The notes: generated by a model from the sequence alone, not told the origin. DNA of 64,000 nt from Candidatus Burkholderia verschuerenii (GCF_001189365.1 NZ_LFJJ01000004.1:17068-81067), one strand, 5' to 3'. Counted from the first letter of the stretch, positions 20,600 to 31,290 are shown. Translations and numbers: made by a program.

Positions 20600-21973
20600 A
20601 TGACCAAGAAAGTTTATGTAAAGACCTTCGGCTGCCAGATGAACGAGTATGACTCCGACAAAATGGTCGACGTGCTCGGCGCGGCGGAAGGACTCGTCAA
20701 GACGGACACGCCCGAAGACGCGGACGTCATTCTGTTCAATACGTGCTCGGTGCGCGAAAAGGCTCAGGAGAAGGTGTTCTCCGATCTCGGCCGCGTGCGC
20801 GAATTGAAAGAAGCAAACCCGAATCTGCTGATCGGCGTCGGCGGTTGTGTCGCGAGCCAGGAAGGCGCGTCGATCGTCTCGCGCGCGCCATATGTGGATA
20901 TTGTGTTCGGTCCGCAGACGCTGCATCGGCTGCCCGCAATGATCGACAAACGCCGCGCCACGGGCCGCGCGCAAGTCGACATTTCGTTTCCGGAAATCGA
21001 GAAGTTCGATCATCTGCCGCCCGCGCGCGTCGATGGTCCGAGCGCGTTCGTGTCGATCATGGAAGGCTGCTCGAAATATTGCAGCTATTGCGTCGTGCCC
21101 TACACGCGCGGCGACGAGGTTTCGCGACCGCTCGACGACGTGCTGACCGAAATCGCCGGTCTCGCCGATCAGGGCGTGCGCGAAGTCACGCTGCTCGGCC
21201 AGAACGTGAATGCGTATCGCGGCGCGCTGACTGTCGGCTCGAGCGAAATCGCCGACTTTGCGACGCTGATCGAGTACGTCGCGGAAGTGCCGAGCATCGA
21301 GCGCATTCGTTATACGACTTCGCATCCGAAGGAATTCACGCAGCGTCTGATCGACACCTACGCGAAGGTGCCGAAGCTCGTCTCGCATCTGCATTTGCCG
21401 GTGCAGCACGGCTCCGACCGCATTCTGATGGCGATGAAGCGCGGCTATACCGTGCTCGAATACAAGTCGGTGATTCGCCGTCTGCGGGCGATTCGCCCGG
21501 ATCTGTCGCTGTCGACGGACTTTATCGTCGGCTTCCCCGGCGAAACCGAAGACGATTTCGACAAGATGATGGCGCTCGTTGACGAGATGAGCTACGACAC
21601 CAGCTTTTCGTTCATCTACAGTCCGCGTCCCGGCACGCCCGCCGCGAATCTGCACGACGACACGCCGCGCGAAGTGAAACTCAAGCGCCTGCAACATTTG
21701 CAGGCCACCATCGAGGAAAACGTGCAGCGCATCAGCGAGTCGATGGTCGGGAAGATCGAGCGCATTCTGGTCGAACGTCCGGCGCGCAAGGATCCGAACG
21801 AGCTCGCCGGGCGCACGCAGAACAATCGCGTCGTGAATTTCCCCGCGCCGGCGGCATCGCACGCGCGGCTGATCGGTCAGATGATCGACGTGAAGATCGT
21901 CCACGCGTATCCGCATTCGCTGCGCGGCGAGTTGGTGATGACGCCGGAAACGGCATCGCCCGCGCTCAATTAA
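20600..21973 (+). CDS. miaB: tRNA-2-methylthio-N6-dimethylallyladenosine synthase
   Basis: Radical-SAM methylthiotransferase that modifies i6A37 of tRNAs reading UNN codons. The 457 residues show the three expected parts: an N-terminal UPF0004 domain with cluster Cys residues ([25 protein letters not shown]), the radical-[11 protein letters not shown] motif near 155-162, and a C-terminal TRAM domain (about 380-445). ATG 20600 follows a TATAAT-containing leader. The stop overlaps the ribosome-binding region of phoH, so the genes are probably coexpressed. Confidence 0.96.
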   Translation: MTKKVYVKTFGCQMNEYDSDKMVDVLGAAEGLVKTDTPEDADVILFNTCSVREKAQEKVFSDLGRVRELKEANPNLLIGVGGCVASQEGASIVSRAPYVDIVFGPQTLHRLPAMIDKRRATGRAQVDISFPEIEKFDHLPPARVDGPSAFVSIMEGCSKYCSYCVVPYTRGDEVSRPLDDVLTEIAGLADQGVREVTLLGQNVNAYRGALTVGSSEIADFATLIEYVAEVPSIERIRYTTSHPKEFTQRLIDTYAKVPKLVSHLHLPVQHGSDRILMAMKRGYTVLEYKSVIRRLRAIRPDLSLSTDFIVGFPGETEDDFDKMMALVDEMSYDTSFSFIYSPRPGTPAANLHDDTPREVKLKRLQHLQATIEENVQRISESMVGKIERILVERPARKDPNELAGRTQNNRVVNFPAPAASHARLIGQMIDVKIVHAYPHSLRGELVMTPETASPALN

Positions 21974-21990
21974 AGGACACCCGGTTCACT

Positions 21991-23109
21991 TTGAAGAACG
22001 CACCCACGCAGCATCTGGAGTTCACCGCCCCGCGCGAAGACAACGCGCGGCTCGCCAACCTGTGCGGCCCGCTCGACGAAAACCTGCGCCAGATCGAGCA
22101 GGCGCTCGATGTCACGTTGTCGCGTCGCGGGCACAAGATCGCGATTCGCGGCCGAGGCGCAAAAGTGGCGCTGGCCGCGCTCGAAAACTTTTACAACCGC
22201 GCGCGCGACCCCATTTCCGTCGACGATATCCAGCTCGCGCTGGTGGAAGCGCGTCACGCCACGCGCCGCGCGCGCGATGCGCGTGAAGCCAACGGCGACG
22301 AAGCGCAGGTCGATCCGCGTTTTCGCGGCGATCCGGATCATCCGTTCGACGAACCGAGCGCAACGATCGATCTCGGCGAAGACGAAGACCACGGTCCGAA
22401 GCTCTACACGCGTCGCGCCGATCTGCGTGGCCGCACGCCGGCGCAGCGCGAATATCTGAAGCAGATCGTCGCGCACGACGTGACTTTCGGCATCGGGCAG
22501 GCAGGCACGGGCAAGACCTATCTCGCGGTGGCCTGCGCGGTCGATGCGCTCGAACGCGATCAGGTCAAGCGCATTGTGCTGACGCGCCCCGCCGTCGAAG
22601 CGGGCGAGCGTCTCGGTTTCCTGCCGGGCGATCTCGCGCAGAAGGTCGATCCGTATCTGCGTCCGCTGTACGACGCGCTTTACGATCTGCTCGGTTTCGA
22701 CAAGACCGCGAAAATGTTCGAGCGCCAGATGATCGAAATCGCGCCGCTCGCCTACATGCGCGGCCGCACGCTGAATCACGCGTTCATCATTCTGGACGAG
22801 GCACAGAACACCACGCCCGAACAGATGAAAATGTTTTTGACGCGTATCGGCTTCGGCTCGAAAACGGTCGTCACGGGCGATACGACGCAGGTCGACTTGC
22901 CGCGCGGCCACAAAAGCGGGCTGATCGAAGCGCAGCATGTGCTGTCGGAAGTGCGCGGCATCGCGATCACGCATTTCACCTCGGCCGACGTGGTGCGGCA
23001 TCCGCTGGTCGCGCGCATTGTCGAGGCTTACGACGCGCAATCGCAGAAAGACGCGGCGCTCGCCGAAGCGTCGTCGCGGGCAGCGCAGCAATCGCAGAAG
23101 CCGGAATGA
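21991..23109 (+). CDS. ybeZ: PhoH-like ATPase (YbeZ)
   Basis: Cytoplasmic PhoH-family NTPase that partners the RNase YbeY in rRNA maturation and stress. The 372-residue protein has an N-terminal KH-like segment (1-100), then the P-loop [11 protein letters not shown] near 170 and Walker [10 protein letters not shown] near 265. The start appears to be TTG 21991 ([11 protein letters not shown]), with AAAGGA overlapping the miaB stop. Its stop overlaps the ybeY start as ATGA (23106-23109), showing tight coupling. Confidence 0.93.
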   Translation: MKNAPTQHLEFTAPREDNARLANLCGPLDENLRQIEQALDVTLSRRGHKIAIRGRGAKVALAALENFYNRARDPISVDDIQLALVEARHATRRARDAREANGDEAQVDPRFRGDPDHPFDEPSATIDLGEDEDHGPKLYTRRADLRGRTPAQREYLKQIVAHDVTFGIGQAGTGKTYLAVACAVDALERDQVKRIVLTRPAVEAGERLGFLPGDLAQKVDPYLRPLYDALYDLLGFDKTAKMFERQMIEIAPLAYMRGRTLNHAFIILDEAQNTTPEQMKMFLTRIGFGSKTVVTGDTTQVDLPRGHKSGLIEAQHVLSEVRGIAITHFTSADVVRHPLVARIVEAYDAQSQKDAALAEASSRAAQQSQKPE

Positions 23110-23576
23110 AGCATCAGCTGAATCTCTCGTTGCAGTTTCCGGCGGCGAAGGCGTATCCGTCGCACAAGGCGATCGTGTCGCGTGCGACGGTGACGCGCTG
23201 GATCAAGGCGTCGCTGTTCGCGGATGCCGAGTTGACCGTCCGCTTCGTCGACGAGGATGAAGGGCGCGCGCTAAATCGCTCGTATCGTAAGAAAGATTAC
23301 GCGACCAATGTGCTGACGTTCGCCTACGCGGAGTCCGAGGACGATCCGGTAACGGGCGATCTGATCCTCTGCTGCCCGGTTGTCGAGCGCGAGGCCAACG
23401 AGCAGGGCAAGCCGCTGGAGGCGCATTACGCGCATCTGATCGTGCACGGCACGCTGCACGCGCAGGGCTACGATCACGAAATCGAAAGCGAAGCGCAAGA
23501 GATGGAATCGATAGAGACGGATATCATGCAGTCTCTGGGCTTTTCCGATCCGTATGTGCCGGTCATCGACGATTGA
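23106..23576 (+). CDS. ybeY: Endoribonuclease YbeY, rRNA maturation factor
   Basis: Zn-dependent single-strand endoribonuclease needed for 16S rRNA 3' processing and ribosome quality control. The 156-residue protein contains the signature [16 protein letters not shown], in which three His residues bind the metal (HGxLHxxGYDH). Start and phoH stop overlap by four bases. In most relatives the next genes are ybeX and lnt; here a broken cyclotransferase gene and a toxin-antitoxin pair lie between. Confidence 0.95.
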   Translation: MKHQLNLSLQFPAAKAYPSHKAIVSRATVTRWIKASLFADAELTVRFVDEDEGRALNRSYRKKDYATNVLTFAYAESEDDPVTGDLILCCPVVEREANEQGKPLEAHYAHLIVHGTLHAQGYDHEIESEAQEMESIETDIMQSLGFSDPYVPVIDD

Positions 23577-23615
23577 CGCATCGGCCGGAGCCCGATTCGA
23601 TCCCCTGAACGCGCC

Positions 23616-24322
23616 GTGAACGACAAGTTGCCCGACCCCACGCCCGTCCCCGAACCCAACGACGCCGCCGACGCCGACACGCCGCCGGTCCTGCCCTGCA
23701 CCGTCTACCCGCCGACGCTCGGCGATTCCGCCCTGCTGACGGACGACGAACTCGCCGCGTCGCGCGAAACCACGCTCGCTCGCTGGGACCGGAAATCGGA
23801 CCTTTGGCTGTTCGGCTATGGATCGCTGATCTGGAACCCCGGCCTGCCGACGCTCGAAGCCGTGCGCGGCAAGGTGCACGGCTATCATCGCGGGATTTGT
23901 GGTCGCGGGTGAATCGCGGCACGCCGGAGCAGCCGGGACTCGTGCTCGCGCTGGATCGCGGCGGCTCGTGCACCGGCATGGCGTTCCGGCTAGCGGGCGA
24001 CGGCGCGATTCCGCATCTCGAAGTGCTCTGGCGCCGCGAAATGGCGATGGCGTCGTATCGGCCCGCGTGGCTGCCATGCACGCTCGCGGACGGCCGGCGC
24101 GTCGATGCGCTCGCCTTCGTGATGCGGCGCGACGCGACGTCCTATACCGGCAAGCTGGCCGATCCCATCGTACGGACCGTGCTTGGCTGCGCGAGCGGGC
24201 GTTATGGCACCACGCTGAATTACGTCAGCCGAACGGTCGAGGCGCTGCGCGAGAGCGGCATGCCGGATCGGGCGCTGGAAGGCTTGCTCAGGCGATGCCG
24301 GGCGCAGGCCGCGAATGAATAA
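23616..24322 (+). pseudogene. Gamma-glutamylcyclotransferase (ChaC-like), frameshifted
   Basis: ChaC enzymes split glutathione to 5-oxoproline and Cys-Gly. The N-terminal half (GTG 23616) reads ..DLWLFGYGSLIWNPGLP, the substrate-loop signature, up to VHGYHRGI, then stops at 23910-23912. One frame over, the sequence resumes as LWSRVNRGTPEQPGLVLALDRGGSC and continues with the rest of the domain to 24322. The break is at about 23897-23901. Family sequence normally has a two-residue CL between these blocks, so a 4-base deletion between short TGT/CTGT repeats fits best. The encoded enzyme is truncated before its catalytic Glu and should be inactive. Confidence 0.85.
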
Positions 24323-24411
24323 GCCCTCTGCCGTTCGGCCAATGCGCCGAGCCGGACACACTTCTCGCATATTTTTGGGCTAACGTACTTTCTCGACGAT
24401 GCATAACAGCC

Positions 24412-24455
24412 CGCGAACTTCGCATATTGAGAAGTTCGCGTTTTGCGAATATGAT
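24412..24455 (+). promoter_or_regulatory. higBA promoter with overlapping palindromic operator
   Basis: CGCGAACTTC (24412-24421) and GAAGTTCGCG (24431-24440) form a perfect 10-base inverted repeat around a 9-base spacer. A sigma-70 promoter TTGAGA (24427-24432) - 17 bases - TATGAT (24450-24455) lies across it, with the -35 box inside the repeat. Binding of the HigA antitoxin here would block the promoter, the standard autoregulation of such modules; that binding is inferred. Confidence 0.7.
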
Positions 24456-24514
24456 CAGCTCTGGTCGGGGTGACACCATGAATAAGGCGCGATCGGTCAG
24501 GAAAGAACGGCAGG

Positions 24515-24814
24515 ATGCGGGTGATTTCCAGAAAGGTGCTCGAGGCGTTTATTGAACAGCACCCCGCTGCGAGAAGTTCTCTTGTGACCTGGTATAGATT
24601 GGCGAGTCAGTGTCAGGCGGACGACCTGAGCGGTCTAAAAAAGACTTTCGGTTCGGTCGATTACGTCCCGCCGCAGTACTACGTCTTCGATTCCGGCGGC
24701 AACCATTTTCGTGTCATAGCCGCCATCCATTTCAACCGTCAAATGCTGTTCGTCCGACACGTATTCACGCACAGCGAGTATGACCACTGGACCCGAGCGA
24801 ATCGACGCAAATGA
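24515..24814 (+). CDS. higB: HigB-family toxin (ribosome-dependent mRNA interferase)
   Basis: A 99-residue RelE-superfamily toxin of the HigB type. The diagnostic stretch is DYVPPQYYVFDSGGNHFRVIA..FNRQMLFVRHVFTHSEYDHW, with the C-terminal HxxYDxW that marks this subgroup. The toxin gene comes first and overlaps the antitoxin start by four bases (ATGA at 24811-24814), the usual higBA order. It is inserted between the ybeY/ChaC-like genes and ybeX, with its own promoter and operator. Both genes read intact, in contrast to the broken gene directly upstream. Confidence 0.88.
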   Translation: MRVISRKVLEAFIEQHPAARSSLVTWYRLASQCQADDLSGLKKTFGSVDYVPPQYYVFDSGGNHFRVIAAIHFNRQMLFVRHVFTHSEYDHWTRANRRK

Positions 24815-25230
24815 AAGCTTCTAGCCATTCGGGCGATGTTTCCGAGTTCGCGAAGACCTGGTCGACGCTGCAAGATCAGGTGTTCCTGAAACCGATCCGC
24901 AGCGAGGACGACTATCGCAAGATGGTGGCGCTCGCGAACGAACTCGCCGATCACATCGAGGATGAGGAAAGCTCGCTCGCCGACCTGTTCGGCGTCGTCA
25001 CCGATCTCATCGAAGTCTGGGAGTCGCATCATCCGGATTTGCCGAAGGCCGAGCCGAAAGACGTACTGCGCTATCTGCTCGACGCCCACGACCTGAAGCA
25101 GAAAGATCTCGCCGATATCGCCTCGCCCGCGCTCATCAGCGATATCCTCGCCGGCCGCCGCGCGATCAGCAAAGGCGTGGCGAAGGCGCTGGCCGAGCGC
25201 TTCGGCACCGATATCGGCGCGTTCATGTAA
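24811..25230 (+). CDS. higA: HigA-family antitoxin, HTH transcriptional regulator
   Basis: A 139-residue antitoxin with an N-terminal toxin-binding region containing the frequently seen IRSEDDYRKMVALANELAD segment (32-53). A Cro/C1-type helix-turn-helix follows at about 88-130 (LRYLLDAHDLKQKDLADIASPALISDILAGRRAISKGVAKALAERFG). It overlaps higB by four bases. Expected to neutralise HigB and to repress the promoter at 24412-24455. Confidence 0.88.
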   Translation: MKASSHSGDVSEFAKTWSTLQDQVFLKPIRSEDDYRKMVALANELADHIEDEESSLADLFGVVTDLIEVWESHHPDLPKAEPKDVLRYLLDAHDLKQKDLADIASPALISDILAGRRAISKGVAKALAERFGTDIGAFM

Positions 25231-25364
25231 TTGCAACGCATCGTGCTCCGATCAACCCCATCACCAGTCGATCCATGCGCGCCTCCCCACGCAGCCCGCA
25301 TTTTGCCTTGGTGTATGCTTAACTTTCCGTCAAAACGCGCCCGGGAAATGCCGGGCGCTCCGCT

Positions 25365-26276
25365 ATGAACGAACCCTATCCCAGTCGACGCCATTCCGAG
25401 AAACCCACCGAAAAGCGTTCGCTTCTCGAACGTCTGACCGATTTCATCTCGCACGAACCCGAATCGCGCGACGAACTGCTCGAAGTGCTGCAGGACGCCC
25501 ACGAGCGCAATCTGCTCGACGCCGATTCGCTTTCGATGATCGAAGGCGTCTTCCAGGTGTCCGACCTTTGCGCGCGCGACATCATGATCCCGCGCGCGCA
25601 GATGGACGCCATCAACATCGCCGACACGCCGGCCGAGTTCATCCCTTTCGTGCTGGAAAAGGCGCACTCGCGCTATCCCGTGTACGAGGGCAATCGCGAC
25701 AACATCATCGGCGTGCTGCTCGCGAAGGACCTGCTGCGCTATTACGCCGAAGAAGAATTCGACGTGTGCGGCATGCTGCGCCCGGCCGTGTTCATCCCCG
25801 AGTCCAAGCGGCTCAATGTGCTGCTGCACGACTTCCGCGTGAATCGCAATCACATCGCGATCGTCGTCGACGAGTACGGCGGCGTCGCGGGCCTGATCAC
25901 GATCGAGGACGTGCTGGAGCAGATCGTCGGCGATATCGAGGACGAATACGACTTCGACGAAGAAGCCGGCAATATCATCGCGACGCCGGACGGCAAGTAT
26001 CGGGTGCGCGCGCTGACGGGCATCGAACAGTTCAACGAACAATTCGGCACCGATTTCTCCGACAAGGAAGTCGATACCATCGGCGGACTCGTCACGCATC
26101 GCTTCGGACGCGTGCCGCATCGCGGCGAGAAAGTGCGTATCGACGATTTCGTGTTCGAAATCCTGCGTGGCGATGCGCGGCAAATTCATGTCCTGCTGGT
26201 GCGGCGCGCGCCGAATCTGCTGCAGCAGCAACATCATCGTATCGACGGTGACGACGAGGACGAACTGCGCGACTGA
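25365..26276 (+). CDS. ybeX: HlyC/CorC-family CBS-domain protein (YbeX)
   Basis: The 303-residue cytoplasmic protein has two CBS domains (around IMIPRAQMDAINI..YPVYEGNRDNIIGVLLAKDLL and the following FIPESKRLNVLLHDFR..IVVDEYGGVAGLITIEDVLEQIVGDIEDEYD) and a C-terminal CorC_HlyC domain (about 205-290). The ybeX product belongs with ybeZ, ybeY and lnt in a conserved cluster linked to ribosome function and Mg/Co homeostasis. It lies 135 bases after higA, so it may have its own promoter or depend on read-through across the inserted module. Confidence 0.92.
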   Translation: MNEPYPSRRHSEKPTEKRSLLERLTDFISHEPESRDELLEVLQDAHERNLLDADSLSMIEGVFQVSDLCARDIMIPRAQMDAINIADTPAEFIPFVLEKAHSRYPVYEGNRDNIIGVLLAKDLLRYYAEEEFDVCGMLRPAVFIPESKRLNVLLHDFRVNRNHIAIVVDEYGGVAGLITIEDVLEQIVGDIEDEYDFDEEAGNIIATPDGKYRVRALTGIEQFNEQFGTDFSDKEVDTIGGLVTHRFGRVPHRGEKVRIDDFVFEILRGDARQIHVLLVRRAPNLLQQQHHRIDGDDEDELRD

Positions 26277-26421
26277 CGCGCCGCACGCCCACGCCAGTAC
26301 GACGGTGAAGCGCGCCCGCGTTTCACCGCATCGCAAGCCATCGCCGTGGACGCCGCCAATCCAGCGTCACTCGATCGCTTTATCCTTTCACTCCTCCCCT
26401 TCCCCGCCGACTGCCTGACCA

Positions 26422-28053
26422 ATGGCCGATTCATCGTCTCTTTCCCGTCAACGCGACGTTTCCGCGACGTCCGCCTCGCCGCGCGCGCTGCCGTTCTGGC
26501 ATTACCTCGTCGCGGCCGTGCTCGGCGCCGCGAACACGTTCTCTTTCGCGCCGACGCCGCACGGCGGCTGGCTCGAACTCGTGATCTTCACGCTGTTTTT
26601 TGCGTGGCTGTCGCGCACGCGCGGCTGGGCGAGCGCCGCCGCGACCGGCTGGGCATTCGGCTTCGGCAACTTCGTGACGGGCGTGTGGTGGCTCTACGTC
26701 AGCATGCACGATTACGGCGGGATGGCCGCGCCGCTCGCCGCCGCCGCGGTCGCGCTGTTCTCGCTCTATCTGGCGATCTATCCGGCACTCGCGAGCGCGG
26801 TGTGGTCGCTGGTCGCGGGCCGCGCGCGCTTCGGCGACGAAGACGCCGCCACCGCGCGCGATATCGACGCCGCGCCGCGCTTCGCGCCGACCTGGCACGG
26901 CGCGTTCGCCTTCGCGAGCGCGTGGGCGCTCGGCGAGTGGTTGCGTGGACTCGTCTTCACCGGCTTTCCGTGGCTCGCGAGCGGCTATGCGCAAGTCGAC
27001 GGCCCGTTGTCCGGTTTCGGCTCGGTGGTCGGCGTGTACGGCGTCGCGTGGGTGCTCGCGCTGGTCGCGGCACTCATCGTGCAGGCTGTGTCCACGCGCG
27101 CGTTGATTCCGGCGGCGAAGGCGGTCGTGGTCGTCGTCGCGGGCATGCTGCTCTCGCTCGTGCAATGGACCACGCCCGCCAACGCGCCGCTCACCGTGCG
27201 GCTGCTGCAGGGAAATGTGAAGCAGGAGATGAAGTTCGAGCAGGCGGGAATCGATGAATCGCTGGCGCTGTACAAGCGGCTGATCACCGAAAAGCCGGCC
27301 GATCTGATCGTCACGCCCGAAACCGCGTTGCCCGTGCTGTCGGTGCAAGTGCCGCGCGATTTTGCCAAAGCGATGCGCGAGTTTTCCGATCGCACCGGTT
27401 CGTCGATCCTGTTCGGCGCGGTCGGCGTGACGCTGCTGCCGGACGGCCGCGCCGCCGATTACACCAACAGCCTGTTCGGCATGACGCCGGGCATCGCGGA
27501 TATTTATCGCTACGACAAGCATCATCTGGTGCCGTTCGGCGAGTTCGTGCCGACGGGCTTCCACTGGTTCGTGCGGATGATGGGCATTCCGCTCGGCGAT
27601 CTCTCGCGCGGCCCGATCGCGCAGAAGGCGTTCTTCGTGAAGAACCAGCCGATCGCCGTCGACATCTGCTACGAGGACATCTTCGGCGAGGAGATCGCGC
27701 GCACGATCCGCGATCAGGAAACGCCCGCCGGCATTCTGGTCAACTCGACGAATCTCGCGTGGTTCGGCAATACGATCGCGCTCGATCAACACTTGCAGAT
27801 CGCGCGGATGCGCTCCATCGAAACCGGCCGTCCGATGCTGCGCGCCACCAACACCGGCATGACGGCGGTGATCGCGGCGAACGGCGATGTCGTGTCGAAG
27901 CTGCCGACCTTTACGACCGGATCGCTCGAAGCGCGCGTGCAGGGGACGTCGGGCAGGACGCCTTATGTGACGAGCGGGAATATGACGGTGATCGCGGTGT
28001 CGTTGTTGTTGCTGGCGTTCGGGTTTGCGTTTGCGCCAAGGCGGAAGCGGTAG
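26422..28053 (+). CDS. lnt: Apolipoprotein N-acyltransferase
   Basis: Inner-membrane enzyme that N-acylates the Cys of lipoproteins, the last step in lipoprotein maturation. The 543-residue protein begins with several transmembrane helices (about 25-235). The periplasmic nitrilase-fold domain then carries the catalytic triad in motif context: Glu in VTPETALPV, Lys in YDKHHLVPFGEF and Cys in DICYEDIFG. One last helix lies at the C-terminus, followed by RRKR. The stop is TAG. It is convergent with the TPR-glycosyltransferase remnant. Confidence 0.95.
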   Translation: MADSSSLSRQRDVSATSASPRALPFWHYLVAAVLGAANTFSFAPTPHGGWLELVIFTLFFAWLSRTRGWASAAATGWAFGFGNFVTGVWWLYVSMHDYGGMAAPLAAAAVALFSLYLAIYPALASAVWSLVAGRARFGDEDAATARDIDAAPRFAPTWHGAFAFASAWALGEWLRGLVFTGFPWLASGYAQVDGPLSGFGSVVGVYGVAWVLALVAALIVQAVSTRALIPAAKAVVVVVAGMLLSLVQWTTPANAPLTVRLLQGNVKQEMKFEQAGIDESLALYKRLITEKPADLIVTPETALPVLSVQVPRDFAKAMREFSDRTGSSILFGAVGVTLLPDGRAADYTNSLFGMTPGIADIYRYDKHHLVPFGEFVPTGFHWFVRMMGIPLGDLSRGPIAQKAFFVKNQPIAVDICYEDIFGEEIARTIRDQETPAGILVNSTNLAWFGNTIALDQHLQIARMRSIETGRPMLRATNTGMTAVIAANGDVVSKLPTFTTGSLEARVQGTSGRTPYVTSGNMTVIAVSLLLLAFGFAFAPRRKR

Positions 28054-28105
28054 TTTGCCAGGGAGAGCTAATTAGAAAGACAGGCAACATCGCGAAGGGT
28101 ATTGC

Positions 28106-30011
28106 CTAACACGATTGGCTCTTCGTGGCCGCCCATTTCCGCAACTCATCCACGACGCGCTCTATCACCTCGCCCCAATTCCCCGGCACGCGCTGCCGGA
28201 ACAACCGCGCCGACGGATACCACGGCGAGTCGTCGCGATCGCGAAGCCAGCGCCAACATCCGTCATGGCGCGACAAAATCCAAACGGGCATGTTCATCGC
28301 GCCAGCGAGATGCGCCGTCGACGTGTCGACGCTGATCACGAGATCGAGCGATGCAATGATAGCGGCCTTATCGGCGAAGTCGGTCACGTCTGGCATCGGA
28401 TCGAACGGCCGCATGGCAGCCGGCAGTTCGGCGAGTTGCACGTTGGCCGCGTCACCCTTCTGCAAGCTGATGAACGTAATGCCGGGAATCGACAGTAGCG
28501 GCAAGAAGTCGACAGCGCGCATCGAACGGAGTCGATCCACTTCATTCAGTTGGGGCGACGATGCACGCGGATCGCCCGCCCACACCAGACCGACCTTCGG
28601 CGCACTCTCCGGAAGACGCCGTGGCCAGATCGCGACATCGCCCGGCAGCGGCGCAAGATACGGCATCGAGGAAGGAATCGAGTCGAACGTCGTTCCGAAG
28701 CAAAGCGGAAGACTCAAGGAGCAACACCAGTAGTCATGCGGCGCGATGCCGTCGTTCATGTCGACACACTGATCGACGCCCGACATGTTCGAGAACAGCC
28801 GAATCAGCGGACGCCAACAGACCAGCGTCACGCGTGCCGCGCCCCGCGCCTTGAGCAACGGAAAGTAGCGGCTGAACTGGATACCATCGCCCAGGCCCTG
28901 CTCGACGATCACGACAATTCGCTTGCCCTGCAACGACTCGCCCTGCCATTGCGGATACGTCAACTCCGGCAGTCGAATATCCTGATATGGCAACGTTGGA
29001 TCGAGCCGCGATTCGTGAAGCTGCCAGCCTTCTTCACAGCGTCCCTGGCTCAGCAGCAACAAGGCCAGATGGAATCGCGCGTTGGCGTGGCGCCCGTCCG
29101 ACGCGAGCGCCCGACGATACATCGCCTCGCTTTCCTCGAGCCTGTCTTGCGCCGACAGCACATTCGCCAGATTGCACAATAACGACGCTTCACCGGGCCG
29201 CAGCGCCACGGCCGCTCTCAATGCCGATTCCGCTTCGACCGGTCGAATCATCCTGAGCAACAGATTGCCAAGGTTGTTGTGTGCCTCGACGATTTCGGAA
29301 TTGAGTGCAACCGCGTTTTTGTATGCCTCGATTGCGCCATCGAACGCATCTTGCCGCTCCAGCGCAAAACCCAATTTGAAACGGAGCCAGCCCAGATCGG
29401 GATGACGCTTCATAGCATCACGGCATGTTTGCTCGACGCGCCCCCATCGCGCAACTCTCCCGCGATTTCGATGAGTTTCCAGAGCGCCGTCTCGTCCTCC
29501 GGACGCAGACGAACGACATGCTCGTAGCACACCAGCGCATCGGCGGACGTTCCAGCGCCTCGAGCGCCTTGCCGCGATGCCGATGTGCATCGGCGTGATC
29601 GCCGGACAGTTCGATCGTCCGCGCCAGTTCGGCTTCTGCTTCCGCCCAGCGTTCCTGTCGCACGTACAGCAAGGACAGGTTGAATCGCGCTTCGACGGAG
29701 CTCGGCTGAATCTCGATTGCCCGGCGATACGCCGTCTGCGCTTCCTCATATTCGTTCAGGCGCGTAAGCAGATTGCCGAGGTTGCTCGGAATGCCGGCGT
29801 CGTACGGACGGGCGATCATGGCACGATGCCATAGCGCCCGCGCTTCATGAGGTCGATCGAGCTTGAGCGCGCAAATTGCAGCCAGATTCAGCACATCGGC
29901 GTGAGCGTCCGGCGCGTTTAAATCGGGCGCAAGCTCGGACAAGGCATGTTCGAACCGGCCCTCATGATAATGAGCGACCGCAGCGCTATAGCGGACTTGT
30001 GCAGCTTGCAT
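28106..30011 (-). pseudogene. TPR protein with C-terminal glycosyltransferase-9-like domain, two frameshifts
   Basis: The first part, starting about ATG 30011, holds several TPR units (SAAVAHYHEGRFEHALSEL, NLGNLLTRLNEYEEAQTAYRRAIEIQP, ..) in one frame as far as KALEALERP. From about 29545 the next TPR (DALVCYEHVVRLRPEDETALW) is in a second frame. From about 29443, at a run of five C on the plus strand, it continues in a third (VEQTCRDAMKRHPDLGWLRFKLGFALE) to 28106. Both breaks correspond to single-base losses. The C-terminal half (EQGLGDGIQFSRYFPLL, LVISVDTSTAHLAGAMNMPVW) resembles heptosyltransferase-type GT9 proteins. It is broken, so probably a pseudogene; the substrate is unknown. Confidence 0.8.
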
Positions 30012-30244
30012 GATTCGATGAATCCATCGCGACGGAAAGAACGTCGCGCATTCTGTCATCGGAAGCATACTCCGATCGTCAAAATGCATGGACGGCCCGA
30101 TCCCGAACCACGCCCACCCCGCCAGCCGCCTCTCCCCGCGCCATACGCTAGAATGAGGGGTTTCAGCACCTCCGCCCTGCCTCGGAGCCGCGTCCGTCAT
30201 CGCTCGAGAAGACACACGCGCTCCGGTCCGCATTCAAGGCCATC

Positions 30245-31273
30245 ATGCTTACTTTCCAGCAAATCATTCTGACGCTGCAGTCCTACTGGAACGAAAAGGG
30301 CTGTGCCCTCCTCCAGCCGATCGACATGGAAGTCGGCGCGGGCACTTCGCACGTCCACACGTTCCTGCGCGCAATCGGTCCCGAGCCGTGGCGCGCCGCC
30401 TATGTCCAGCCGTCGCGCCGCCCGAAGGACGGCCGTTACGGCGAGAACCCGAACCGTCTGCAGCATTACTACCAGTATCAGGTCGTGCTCAAGCCCGCGC
30501 CTGAGAACATCCTCGATCTGTATCTCGGCTCGCTCGAAGCGCTCGGCTTCGACCTGAAGCAGAACGACGTGCGCTTCGTCGAAGACGACTGGGAAAATCC
30601 GACGCTCGGCGCGTGGGGTCTCGGCTGGGAAGTGTGGCTGAACGGCATGGAAGTGACGCAGTTCACGTACTTCCAGCAGGCGGGCGGTCTCGACTGCAAA
30701 CCGGTGCTCGGCGAAATCACCTACGGTCTCGAACGTCTCGCGATGTATCTGCAAAAGGTCGAGAACGTCTACGACCTGATCTGGACCGAGTGGGAAGAAA
30801 ACGGCCCGAACGGCAAGGTGCTGCGCCGGCTGACCTATGGCGACGTCTATCACCAGAACGAAGTCGAACAGTCGACATACAACTTCGAACACGCCAACGT
30901 CGATCTGCTCTTCACCTTCTTCAAGAGCTACGAAGAAGAAGCGAAGAAGATGATCGACGCGAAGCTCGCGCTGCCCGCCTACGAACTCGTGCTCAAGGCC
31001 GGCCACACGTTCAATCTGCTCGATGCGCGCGGCGCGATCTCCGTGACGGAGCGTGCGGCGTATATCGGCCGCATTCGCACGTTGTCGCGGCTCGTCGCGC
31101 AGACTTACTACGAATCGCGCGAAGCGCTCGGCTTCCCGATGCTCGGCAATCCGGTCAAGGGCGATCGCGATCTCGTCACCGCTCAGGAAGAAGCCGCGCG
31201 TCCCGCATGGGCGCCGCCGCTCAAGCCGGAAAGCACGCCGCCCGGCGAACGCAGCAACAACGAACAGGTTTGA
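30245..31273 (+). CDS. glyQ: Glycyl-tRNA synthetase alpha subunit
   Basis: Catalytic subunit of the alpha2beta2 bacterial GlyRS. The 342-residue protein shows the conserved opening [31 protein letters not shown], then [28 protein letters not shown] and [20 protein letters not shown] proline-rich tail follows about residue 310. It is upstream of glyS with a 17-base gap. The 233-base leader to the divergent TPR gene contains TAGAAT at 30149-30154, a possible -10 without a matching -35. Confidence 0.97.
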   Translation: MLTFQQIILTLQSYWNEKGCALLQPIDMEVGAGTSHVHTFLRAIGPEPWRAAYVQPSRRPKDGRYGENPNRLQHYYQYQVVLKPAPENILDLYLGSLEALGFDLKQNDVRFVEDDWENPTLGAWGLGWEVWLNGMEVTQFTYFQQAGGLDCKPVLGEITYGLERLAMYLQKVENVYDLIWTEWEENGPNGKVLRRLTYGDVYHQNEVEQSTYNFEHANVDLLFTFFKSYEEEAKKMIDAKLALPAYELVLKAGHTFNLLDARGAISVTERAAYIGRIRTLSRLVAQTYYESREALGFPMLGNPVKGDRDLVTAQEEAARPAWAPPLKPESTPPGERSNNEQV

Positions 31274-31290
31274 CGAGGCCCGATAGAACA

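Noticed and set aside
24815..24835. AGCCATTCGGGCG at the start of higA as another copy of the REP-like unit
   Set aside because: Inside coding sequence and lacking the symmetric GGCC ends; partial match probably coincidental.
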